A stretch of 64,000 nt of DNA from VXYK01 sp965221585 (GTDB lineage: Bacteria > Actinomycetota > Acidimicrobiia > Acidimicrobiales > Aldehydirespiratoraceae). The stretch's first letter is position 1. Each line of letters starts with the position of its first letter. The notes under the pieces were generated by a model, which saw only the letters and a list, made by a program, of their open reading frames with translations, did not search any database and was not told the DNA's origin. Shown here piece after piece: positions 49,421 through 56,199 of the stretch. The stretch is from contig OZ244898.1 of NCBI GenBank assembly GCA_965221585.1, forward strand, positions 2,914,001 to 2,978,000. Reading direction: 5' to 3'. The translations under genes and the position numbers were made by a program.

Positions 49421-49714
49421 TCAGCCGGCGACCAGTGCGATGCACACGGCCACGGCAAACATGGCCATCCAGAACACGATCGTGCGGGTCTGCTTGGCAT
49501 TGTCTTTGGACTGCTCGGCTATCTGGGTGGACAGGTTGCCTCCGAGCTTGGCGATCTCGCCCTTCAGGTAGTTGAACTGCCCGTTCATCGCCACGGATTG
49601 AGCTTTCATCGCCTCGGACTGCGCCTCGAATTTCGCTTCGGCCCATTCCTTGAGCGACTTCAGGTCGTCTTTGGTGGCGAATTCGTGCCAGGGGATGGGA
49701 GATATCGACTCCAT
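49421..49714 (-). CDS. Coiled-coil protein with C-terminal membrane helix
   Basis: 97 residues. 'WHEFATKDDLKSLKEWAE' opens the coil, 'MKAQSVAMNGQFNYLKGEIAKLG' (in pieces) continues it, and 'IVFWMAMFAVAVCIALVAG' is a terminal helix. It shares the DLKxx start and layout of the next protein, so they may form a hetero-oligomer. Function unknown. Confidence 0.68.
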   Translation of the reverse strand: MESISPIPWHEFATKDDLKSLKEWAEAKFEAQSEAMKAQSVAMNGQFNYLKGEIAKLGGNLSTQIAEQSKDNAKQTRTIVFWMAMFAVAVCIALVAG

Positions 49715-49730
49715 GAGTGCTGCCGCCTTC

Positions 49731-50009
49731 TCAGCGATCCGTACCGTCTGCTGTCGTGTGGCTCTCTATCTCTGGACTGTAGTACCGGTCGGAGATGCAC
49801 GAGTTGAATACGAGGGACGCGTTCAGCAGATGTGTGTTGAGCAGCGTGAGTTTCTCGTAAGGATGAATTTCCGCTTCCAAAATGGGGTCGATGAGGCCGT
49901 CGACAACACCGGAGATCTGGTTGACCATTCTATTGATGTACTCATCCGTGAGGGGGTCGTTGTGGCGGGGGTCGGGAACGGCGAACCCCGGCGTGTGTTG
50001 GTAGGTCAC
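49731..50009 (-). CDS. Unknown 92-residue protein
   Basis: GTG 50009 overlaps the upstream stop as GTGA. The protein has a plausible globular composition ('GFAVPDPRHNDPLTDEYIN', 'VDGLIDPILEAEIHPYEKL', 'LLNASLVFNSCISDRYY'), no signal or helix. Its stop is 16 bp from the coiled-coil gene. Unrecognised. A longer frame to 50114 runs over the next gene and is unlikely. Confidence 0.55.
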   Translation of the reverse strand: MTYQHTPGFAVPDPRHNDPLTDEYINRMVNQISGVVDGLIDPILEAEIHPYEKLTLLNTHLLNASLVFNSCISDRYYSPEIESHTTADGTDR

Positions 50010-50170
50010 TCGACTAGCATCCAACTCTCGTCGATGGTGTGTACGAGAAACCACTTTGCCTCTGGGCCGGGACCATCGGGCAGAGGATCGCCTTGTTTGG
50101 CGTGGGCTTCGCATCCGCTGAAGAGGTCACGGTAGACCCCGGTCTTGGGTGCCGGTATTCCTGGTTCCAT
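50006..50170 (-). CDS. Unknown 54-residue protein
   Basis: ATG 50170 to TGA 50006-50008, overlapping the next GTG start. Sequence 'MEPGIPAPKTGVYRDLFSG' then 'DGPGPEAKWFLVHTIDESW'. The GTGA coupling with the 92-residue gene supports both as real. The 'GVY...SG...P...W' spacing vaguely recalls YjzC-type small proteins. Too short for confident assignment. Confidence 0.5.
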   Translation of the reverse strand: MEPGIPAPKTGVYRDLFSGCEAHAKQGDPLPDGPGPEAKWFLVHTIDESWMLVE

Positions 50171-50257
50171 TGCTCTCAACCTAGCTTAGGTGACTGTTGG
50201 GAGATGTTCGCCTTCTCCGAGCGAGTCAACACACCATAACACGGGATAAACAAAGCG

Positions 50258-50273
50258 ACATGAAAGTTCATGT
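50258..50273. promoter_or_regulatory. 16-bp palindrome ACATGAA-AG-TTCATGT
   Basis: A near-perfect inverted repeat with 7-bp arms in the 160-bp gap (50171-50330) between the 54-residue gene start and the recombinase stop. It may be the operator for the minus-strand small genes or a recombination site of the neighbouring recombinase. The rest of the gap shows nothing else. Confidence 0.35.
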
Positions 50274-50330
50274 GAGTGTCACCGAGCCCCAGAGGAGGGG
50301 CATGGGAGGTGGTTGAGGGGATCTTGGGGG

Positions 50331-51599
50331 TTACGAGCCGAAGGCGGCGCCGGCGGCGGTTCCGCCGGCAACCTGGTCAGGAGGGGGAAGCACGAAGTCT
50401 GCCCATTGCTGCATCACTTCACGCCTACGCTCGATTATGTCTGAGCGTTGGTAACTTCTCTCTGTGCTGTTCCCGACGATGTGGCCCAGACAAGCTTCCG
50501 CTACGTCACGCGCAACGCCATGATCCGCGCAGTAGGTGCGGAACGTCGACCTGAGACCATGGGTAGTACCTTTGCCGAGTAGTTCCTTGCGTAGCGTCGT
50601 TGTCTTATTGTGGTGGATTGCCCGATTGGGTTTGTATGAAGCAGGGAACACAAACTCGGATCCTTTGAGAGACGCGTAGGATCTAGCTCCGCCTGTCTCG
50701 CGTCCCTTCCCGTAAAGAAGTTCCATAGCCTGGTTGCTCAGCGGCACTCTGTGCTGTGTTCTCGTCTTCGTGCGCTCTGCGGGGATGGTCCAGATTCGCT
50801 CTTTGCGATTGATCTCCTCCCAACGCGCTCCGGTAGCTTCGTTCCCTCTTGTGGCTGTCAGAAGAATGAACAGCAACACTCGTCCCGGCCCTCCTTCGTC
50901 TCGCAGACGCACTGAGAGCTGTTCGGCGACGTTGCGGGCTTTCGGCCAAGGTGTATACGGGTGATGAGTCGGCTTGTATATCAAGTCTCGTCTCTTCATG
51001 CCGCGTATCACGGCAGATCCAGCAGCAGGATTGGCTTCTATTGCTCCTGCGAGCATTGCTTCGTCGAGGACTTCTCGAATGTTCGACAGGATCTTCTTTG
51101 GAATGCTGATTCCTCCTTTCTTCGACGCTGTAAGGGTATTGAGGATGTGAGCTAGCGTGATGGTTTCGATGGGCATCGACCACAACGCGTCGGCATAGGT
51201 CCGCATCCTCGCTTTCCATTCTCTCCGCGTTTTGTCGGCGCATACCTTGACGCTCAGAGTGTGAGACGCCCATGCTCCGAAGGTCCCGGGCTCAGGAACT
51301 TCTTCGTACTCAGTGGGTGTTTCGCGCCTTGTCGCTGTTGCCCTGGCTGGGGCGCTCTTTGTGCGCTTGCTCCTGGGCTTGTAGTCATGCTTGGCCCACA
51401 GTTCGGCCATACGTTCTCGCGCTGTTTCCTCCGTTACGCCAGGATACGCACCGAGTCCACGCGAAAGCGGCTTGCCGCCAACGCTGAAACGCGTGGACCA
51501 AGCTCGACTCCGACCCTGCACATTGAGCGACAGGCCTTTGCCGAAATTATGCCTTCCTTCCGGCAGGTTCTCAATGTTTACCTGCGGTTTTGCTACCAT
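50331..51599 (-). CDS. Tyrosine recombinase/integrase
   Basis: 422 residues from ATG 51599, preceded by AAGGAGC; an upstream start at 51665 would overlap the surface-protein repeat. The N-terminus resembles the arm-binding domain of P4-type integrases. The catalytic set is complete: Arg in 'LTATRGNEATGARWEEI', HxxR in 'THGLRSTFRTYCADHG', second His in 'CLGHIVGNSTERSY' and Tyr nucleophile in 'SYQRSD'. The C-terminal tail is Gly/Ala-rich. No tRNA, excisionase or phage genes are adjacent. Its 5' end lies 59 bp from the 434-bp inverted repeat, making it the natural candidate to invert that segment. It may instead be the relic of an integrated element. Confidence 0.88.
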   Translation of the reverse strand: MVAKPQVNIENLPEGRHNFGKGLSLNVQGRSRAWSTRFSVGGKPLSRGLGAYPGVTEETARERMAELWAKHDYKPRSKRTKSAPARATATRRETPTEYEEVPEPGTFGAWASHTLSVKVCADKTRREWKARMRTYADALWSMPIETITLAHILNTLTASKKGGISIPKKILSNIREVLDEAMLAGAIEANPAAGSAVIRGMKRRDLIYKPTHHPYTPWPKARNVAEQLSVRLRDEGGPGRVLLFILLTATRGNEATGARWEEINRKERIWTIPAERTKTRTQHRVPLSNQAMELLYGKGRETGGARSYASLKGSEFVFPASYKPNRAIHHNKTTTLRKELLGKGTTHGLRSTFRTYCADHGVARDVAEACLGHIVGNSTERSYQRSDIIERRREVMQQWADFVLPPPDQVAGGTAAGAAFGS

Positions 51600-51657
51600 G
51601 CCCTGCTCCTTCTGGCACGTGAGTTCGGCAATGGTACCCATACGCGCACTCAAAGTA

Positions 51658-52091
51658 GCGTTCATGGCGAACGCCTACGCGGCGCTCACTGGTATGGAGG
51701 CACCGATCGAGGATCACATGTTCACCGACGTTGCGGGAGACCCCAACGCCGATGACATTGCACGGATCAGCCCCAACGGCTTGATGATCACGACCGGCAC
51801 CTCAGACACCACCTACTCGCCCGACAACCCTGTGGTTCGCGGGCACATGGCTCTGTTCTTGACACGTCTGTACAAGGCGGTGACAGGCAGTGATGCTCCG
51901 GCGGGCACCACTCCGTTCACCGACATCGGCGACCGTCCTGCCGGCGAGCAGGCCGCCATTGGTGCGATCTACGCCTTGGGCGTCACGACCGGTACCACAG
52001 ACACCACCTACTCGCCGCACGGCAATGTGACACGCGAGCAGATGGCCTCATTCGTCGCACGCATGTACCGGGCGATCGACGCGCAAGCTCC
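51658..52091 (+). repeat. 434-bp inverted repeat, left arm
   Basis: Compared line by line, bases 51658-52091 are identical to the reverse complement of 58850-59283 with no mismatch. It encodes the SLH module (part of repeat 1 to end of repeat 3) in the same reading frame in both copies. Identity stops at 51657, six bases before the truncated gene's first ATG, and at 52092, at the junction with the FN3 array, beyond which the copies differ at many positions. Confidence 0.93.
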
Positions 52092-54588
52092 AGCGCTAGA
52101 CGCCCCAGCAAGCGTCTCAGCATCACCCACCGGCACCACAGGAACCTCACTCGAAGTCACCTGGGACGCCGTCGACGGAGCCACCAGCTACACCGTCCAA
52201 TGGGGCGCCGACTACAACAACCAAACAACAACCAGTAGTACTTCTACGACTATTGGTGCGTTGACTAAAGGCACCACCTACAACATTCGCGTAGCAGCAA
52301 ATGATGGTGACAGTCGGAGCGACTGGACAATGACGACCGGTACGCCTGCCACTCCCCCGGGAGCAGTCGTTGACCTGACCATTACCGCAGGCAACGCTGC
52401 CGGCACTCTTACAGCATCCTGGAAGCCACCAACGGATGACGGCGGTAGTGATGTAACTGGCTACACCGTGCACTGGGCCACTGGGCGCAGCGCGCCACAA
52501 ATGGCCGATACAAGTAGCACCACGTACACCATCACAGGCCTGGTTCCAGGAGCTGAATACCGCGTCCACGTGCAAGCTGTCAACGCAGCTGGCGATGGAG
52601 CGATCACCGCCCCGTCGACGAGTACGCCAACCACAACGGTTTCCAGTGGGGCGGTCAAGATCACGCTTCCGAGACCAGTCGACCGTGGAGGTTACTTCAC
52701 AGCGGTCACTTGGCCGACACCGACGCTAAGGAGCGGCCAGACCATCAACACCACCGGCGGTTACACAGTTCAACGTAAATGTGGAACCCAAAACTGGCCA
52801 GCCACCCCCGCCGAAATTACCGCCCGGCAAGTGGTGCAGGACCCCGATGCCACGACAGCCATCCAAACGCTTGGGACTGCTGCGTTGCGCGGCGACGACG
52901 GCGACACCAGCGACGGCGGGTCGCTCATGAACGGGGTTGAGTGCACTTTCCGAGTCAAGGCCACCACGAACCTAGGTGACACGCCATGGATGACCGGTTC
53001 AGCAACGCCTGTCGGCATTCCAGGCACTCCGACCGTTACCGTTACTCCTTTCAACCAATCACTGGTTGTCAGTTGGACCCCGGCAATGGTTGCAGGAGCT
53101 ATTGATGATGGCGGTTCGCCGATCACCGGATACGAGATCACCTTGAACTCCGGCGGTCCGGTCGGTCAACCCATCTCCGTGGCTGCTTCGGCACGCAGCT
53201 ACACCATCACTGGGCTGATCAACGGTGCTGGTTACACAGTGGTTGTCGCAGCCGTGAACGACTGGGGTAAGGCCAGTTCCGCAGCGAGCGCGTCCACCAG
53301 CCCGACGCCGGTACCGGCAGCACCGACCGGCGTGCGGTTGGCGCAAGCCACCGGCGCTGATCAAGGCACCACACTGGTTGCGGGTTGGAACGCGCCAGCG
53401 CCCAACGGCACCCCAGCAGTCTCCGGTTATGTGGTGCAGGTGCGCAACTCAGCAATACCAGGGCCACTGCCCGCCGCTAGGTGCACCACATCAACCTCGG
53501 ACGTTCCTGCCGGAAAGACATGTGAGGCTGGAGCCTGGGCCGCTGCCAGCGGTACGGTCAATGTCGCCACTCGCTCCGTTGATGTCGGGAGCCTGACCGC
53601 CGGTGTGTCTTATGACGTGCAGGTTAGGGCAACAAACGCTACCGGCAATGGGCCGTGGAGCACATTCGCTTCAGGAACCCCGGTCGCTGCTGTAGCACGG
53701 CCCGGCTCAGTGACCGCGATTACAGCGATCCCTGGCAACGGCATGCTGTCGTTGACTTGGCCAGCAGTTCAAGGTGCCACTAGTTACACCGTCGAATACT
53801 CCGCTGACTCCGGCTTTGACCGTCTGTGGCGGTCGGTAGGTACGACATCTACGACCTACAGGACCATCGGTGGGTTGACGAACGGCACCGCATACAGCGT
53901 TCGTGTAACAGCGAGCAACTCGGGCGGTTCCGCTGCGGCATTCACATCAGGTGATGATGCTGCCACTGCAACCTCCCGTACGCCTGTCAACACTGTGCTC
54001 GCAGCGCCATCATCGGTGACAGCAACACCAACACCCAAGAACACCGATGGCACCCAAATGGATGTCACTTGGTCAACTGTCAACGGTGCTACTGGCTACC
54101 TGGTTGAGTATGACGACGGTACCAACACCTGGACTTCACGAGCAGCAACCGACGCAGAGGTCGCAGCTCGCAAAGCCACACTCACCGGACTCACACGAGG
54201 AACCCTTTACACGGTGCGCGTGCGTGGGACCGAAGCAACCAACAACGCCGCAGGCGGTGTCCCAGGGTACTCCGCCGCAGTGAGGGCTAACGGGACCCCG
54301 ACTGCCCCCGCAATTACGTCGGTCACTGCGACCGGTACGACGCTGACGGTGGTTTGGACCCACGGCACGGTGGTGTCCGAAGGTGTCACCGGATTCGTGG
54401 TGAGTTGGTTCGATACCGCCGATCCGCTGACCGGTGATCGTGACACAGCGCCGGTCGCAGCCAACGCCACCAGACACAACATCACCGGTCTCGGCGACGG
54501 GACCTACACGGTGATCGTCACAGCCGTCAACAGTGTCGGCACGACCGGTAGTCCACCTAACCCGGGTAACGCCATATCGACGTCGTAA
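51664..54588 (+). CDS. 5'-truncated SLH + 8 FN3 surface protein (silent variant, paralogue B)
   Basis: 974 residues from ATG 51664. It starts inside an SLH repeat, with no signal peptide, no ribosome site and no promoter: the open frame upstream runs antisense through the recombinase gene. SLH repeats ('MFTDVAGDPNADDIARI', 'TYSPDNPVVRGHMALFLTRLY', 'VTREQMASFVARMYRAID') are followed by eight FN3 domains whose order matches paralogue C but whose sequence is diverged. As positioned it should not be secreted. Inversion over the 434-bp arms would place it behind the secretion signal of paralogue C. It is intact downstream, which argues against simple decay. Confidence 0.82.
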   Translation: MANAYAALTGMEAPIEDHMFTDVAGDPNADDIARISPNGLMITTGTSDTTYSPDNPVVRGHMALFLTRLYKAVTGSDAPAGTTPFTDIGDRPAGEQAAIGAIYALGVTTGTTDTTYSPHGNVTREQMASFVARMYRAIDAQAPALDAPASVSASPTGTTGTSLEVTWDAVDGATSYTVQWGADYNNQTTTSSTSTTIGALTKGTTYNIRVAANDGDSRSDWTMTTGTPATPPGAVVDLTITAGNAAGTLTASWKPPTDDGGSDVTGYTVHWATGRSAPQMADTSSTTYTITGLVPGAEYRVHVQAVNAAGDGAITAPSTSTPTTTVSSGAVKITLPRPVDRGGYFTAVTWPTPTLRSGQTINTTGGYTVQRKCGTQNWPATPAEITARQVVQDPDATTAIQTLGTAALRGDDGDTSDGGSLMNGVECTFRVKATTNLGDTPWMTGSATPVGIPGTPTVTVTPFNQSLVVSWTPAMVAGAIDDGGSPITGYEITLNSGGPVGQPISVAASARSYTITGLINGAGYTVVVAAVNDWGKASSAASASTSPTPVPAAPTGVRLAQATGADQGTTLVAGWNAPAPNGTPAVSGYVVQVRNSAIPGPLPAARCTTSTSDVPAGKTCEAGAWAAASGTVNVATRSVDVGSLTAGVSYDVQVRATNATGNGPWSTFASGTPVAAVARPGSVTAITAIPGNGMLSLTWPAVQGATSYTVEYSADSGFDRLWRSVGTTSTTYRTIGGLTNGTAYSVRVTASNSGGSAAAFTSGDDAATATSRTPVNTVLAAPSSVTATPTPKNTDGTQMDVTWSTVNGATGYLVEYDDGTNTWTSRAATDAEVAARKATLTGLTRGTLYTVRVRGTEATNNAAGGVPGYSAAVRANGTPTAPAITSVTATGTTLTVVWTHGTVVSEGVTGFVVSWFDTADPLTGDRDTAPVAANATRHNITGLGDGTYTVIVTAVNSVGTTGSPPNPGNAISTS

Positions 54589-54591
54589 CCC

Positions 54592-54713
54592 ACAAGATGT
54601 AGTCGGCTGGCTCCTGGGCTCTCCGCCGGGCCCAGAGAGCCGCCGGCTACTTAGCTGCAATTGCAACTAAGCATTAGTTCAGAGCCCGAGGTCTTGGCCT
54701 CGGGCTCTAACTA
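54592..54713 (+). repeat. 122-bp inverted repeat beyond the stop codon, left arm
   Basis: Perfect inverted match to 56075-56196. It begins three bases after the paralogue B stop and contains a near-palindrome built on TGCAATTGCA (54650-54671) and a terminator hairpin. The flanks differ. With the 434-bp arms it brackets the two FN3 arrays, so each variant cassette carries repeats on both sides. Confidence 0.9.
54681..54708 (+). terminator. Rho-independent terminator of paralogue B
   Basis: AGAGCCCGAGG (54681-54691), loop TCTTGG, CCTCGGGCTCT (54698-54708), then CTACTTTTTGG. An 11-bp GC-rich stem plus T-run makes a strong intrinsic terminator. Two further copies of this hairpin lie at 55390 and 56080. 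Confidence 0.82.
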
Positions 54714-54793
54714 CTTTTTGGGGATGACATACCGAATTACCCAACCAATGGCGGTTGACCACCCACGGTGTATCTGTGTACGATCTTGAACCT

Positions 54794-54970
54794 ATGAAAA
54801 CCTTTGAGATTCATTTACGTGACAGCGAAGACCCTCTGGAGGTAGTCGCGGATAGGTACTATGAAGACGATCGCATGCTGTACCTAGTCAATGATGACAG
54901 ACCTGATGGCGGGACTCAGGTGGCCGCGGTGCCCCTAACTAATGTCAGGCACATCAAACGACAGACCTGA
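54794..54970 (+). CDS. 58-residue unknown protein in the spacer
   Basis: ATG 54794. 'MKTFEIHLRDSEDPLEVV', 'DRMLYLVNDDRPDGG' and 'VAAVPLTNVRHIKRQ' suggest a small beta-rich cytosolic protein. It lies between the two facing surface genes, inside the segment that an inversion would turn round. Function unknown; the upstream Shine-Dalgarno is weak. Confidence 0.5.
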   Translation: MKTFEIHLRDSEDPLEVVADRYYEDDRMLYLVNDDRPDGGTQVAAVPLTNVRHIKRQT

Positions 54971-55491
54971 TCCTCTTTCCGGTTCTACGGGCCGGTTGAG
55001 GTGAGCTTCGACGGCCTGGTTGATGACGACCGCGGCGGTGATGAGGCCCTCGATGACGCCGAGACCGGTGCGACCGACGTGTTTGATCAGACGCAGATGC
55101 GAGTCACGGTTGGTGCGGATCGGTTCCGGTGGCGAAGGCCACGGGGGTTCCAGCGCGGTGGCGCAATCACAAACGACCGATGCCGTGACAGGCTGATTGG
55201 GACGCGCAAGTGACCTTCGGTGTTTGGTTCACTCCACAGCGATGAACTCGGCGTAGGGGAGGCGTTTACTGCCAAGACCCCGACGCGGCCCTTTCCATCC
55301 GTTCTTGAGGTGCTTTTGGAGGGGGTTCTGGCGGCGCGATGGGTCGGTATCCGTACGGTGGCGTCGCCAGAACGAGAGAAGTGGGGGAATAGTTAGAGCC
55401 CGAGGTCTTGGCCTCGGGCTCTAACTAATTTTGTCGAACTGCTTTGCTCGGGCGATTGAGTTCCCTGGTTCTGGTTTGACCAAAGGAGCGC
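54971..55491. other. Spacer without an intact gene; possible gene remnants
   Basis: No open frame with a good start. Two startless minus-strand stretches look protein-like: about 55230-54937 (containing 'RTNRDSHLRLIKHVGRTG' and 'GLITAAVVINQAVEAHL') and about 55390-55229 (ending 'RLPYAEFIAVE'). They could be remnants of a decayed gene, perhaps mobile, but no family is recognised. A terminator-like hairpin lies at 55390-55427. Confidence 0.35.
55390..55427 (+). terminator. Third copy of the cassette terminator hairpin
   Basis: TAGTTAGAGCCCGAGG, loop TCTTGG, CCTCGGGCTCTAACTA: a 16-bp stem followed by ATTTTG. It is the same hairpin as at 54681 and 56080, in the orientation of the 54681 copy, but without the rest of the 122-bp repeat. 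It does not end a surface gene here, so it may mark the edge of a lost cassette. Confidence 0.7.
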
Positions 55492-55899
55492 TCAACTCGT
55501 GGCGGTATTCCAGTTGTAGGAGTCAAGGCCTTCTTGGGTGGCGTAGACGTGCCAGCTCAAGACAGCGTCGGCGGTGGGAGAGGGAACGCCTGCGGCAAGG
55601 GTAACTACCGAGAGGTACCGCGCCCAGTATCCGGTTGGTCGGCCTTTCTTGGTGGAGATCGCACCTTCATCCTTGAGTCGTCTGAGACAGCCGCCGAGAA
55701 AGCTCGACGCGGAGTACTTCGTCGGTGCTTTGCTGGTGTGGCCCCAACGCTGGACCATCTGGGTGTAAGCGCTCGGGTGTGCAAGCTTGTAGCGGTGTTC
55801 GATGATCCCGTACTCAAGCCACACATCGGAGTCGTCAACGCACGCGATCAACGCGTCATAGACGCCGAGTTCCTCTCCGATCCCAGAGCGGGGGGTCAA
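55492..55899 (-). CDS. Unknown 135-residue protein in the spacer
   Basis: TTG start at 55899 is the longest choice and lacks a clear ribosome site. The sequence looks like a true protein: 'GVYDALIACVDDSDVWLEYG', 'YTQMVQRWGHTSKAPTKYS', 'FLGGCLRRLKDEGAISTKKG' and 'YWARYLSVVTLAAG', with a winged-helix feel. Unrecognised. It is enclosed by the inverted repeats and might regulate or take part in switching; that is speculation. Confidence 0.5.
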   Translation of the reverse strand: MTPRSGIGEELGVYDALIACVDDSDVWLEYGIIEHRYKLAHPSAYTQMVQRWGHTSKAPTKYSASSFLGGCLRRLKDEGAISTKKGRPTGYWARYLSVVTLAAGVPSPTADAVLSWHVYATQEGLDSYNWNTATS

Positions 55900-55929
55900 A
55901 TTGCTTGTGCCCCTTGCCTCCGACGTCGG

Positions 55930-56040
55930 CTACCATGAGTGATTGCAGTCTTCGCAATGTAGAACTTGCTCTCCACCTTCGTTGACGAACTCAACTATCG
56001 AGTCGTCGTACCCACAGGTTTGGCATGCTTGTCTGGGCAC
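55930..56040 (-). CDS. 36-residue zinc-ribbon peptide
   Basis: GTG 56040 to TAG 55930-55932; a TAG directly before the GTG limits extension. 'QACQTCGYDDSIVEFVNEGG' then 'CEDCNHSW' gives two CxxC knuckles 23 residues apart, a classic zinc ribbon. Upstream of the 135-residue gene on the same strand, with about 30 bp between. Confidence 0.55.
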   Translation of the reverse strand: MPRQACQTCGYDDSIVEFVNEGGEQVLHCEDCNHSW

Positions 56041-56074
56041 CTAGGGCTCTCGGGGTGGAATCGGGCGGGAAAAA

Positions 56075-56196
56075 TAGTTAGAGCCCGAGGCCAAGACCTC
56101 GGGCTCTGAACTAATGCTTAGTTGCAATTGCAGCTAAGTAGCCGGCGGCTCTCTGGGCCCGGCGGAGAGCCCAGGAGCCAGCCGACTACATCTTGT
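56075..56196 (-). repeat. 122-bp inverted repeat beyond the stop codon, right arm
   Basis: Reverse complement of 54592-54713 without mismatch. It starts three bases after the paralogue C stop codon on the minus strand, and contains the same TGCAATTGCA-centred palindrome and terminator hairpin. Confidence 0.9.
56080..56107 (-). terminator. Rho-independent terminator of paralogue C
   Basis: AGAGCCCGAGG (56080-56090) and CCTCGGGCTCT (56097-56107) around a six-base loop. On the minus strand it is followed by AACTATTTTT, a good T-run. Confidence 0.8.
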
Positions 56197-56199
56197 TGG

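Noticed and set aside
51391..51663. Extension of the plus-strand FN3 gene upstream to 51391
   Set aside because: The added residues are antisense to the recombinase N-terminus, have no signal peptide, and homology to the intact paralogue begins only at 51658.
55001..55213. 70-residue plus-strand frame in the spacer
   Set aside because: Acidic low-complexity sequence, no ribosome site, and the opposite strand looks more protein-like there.
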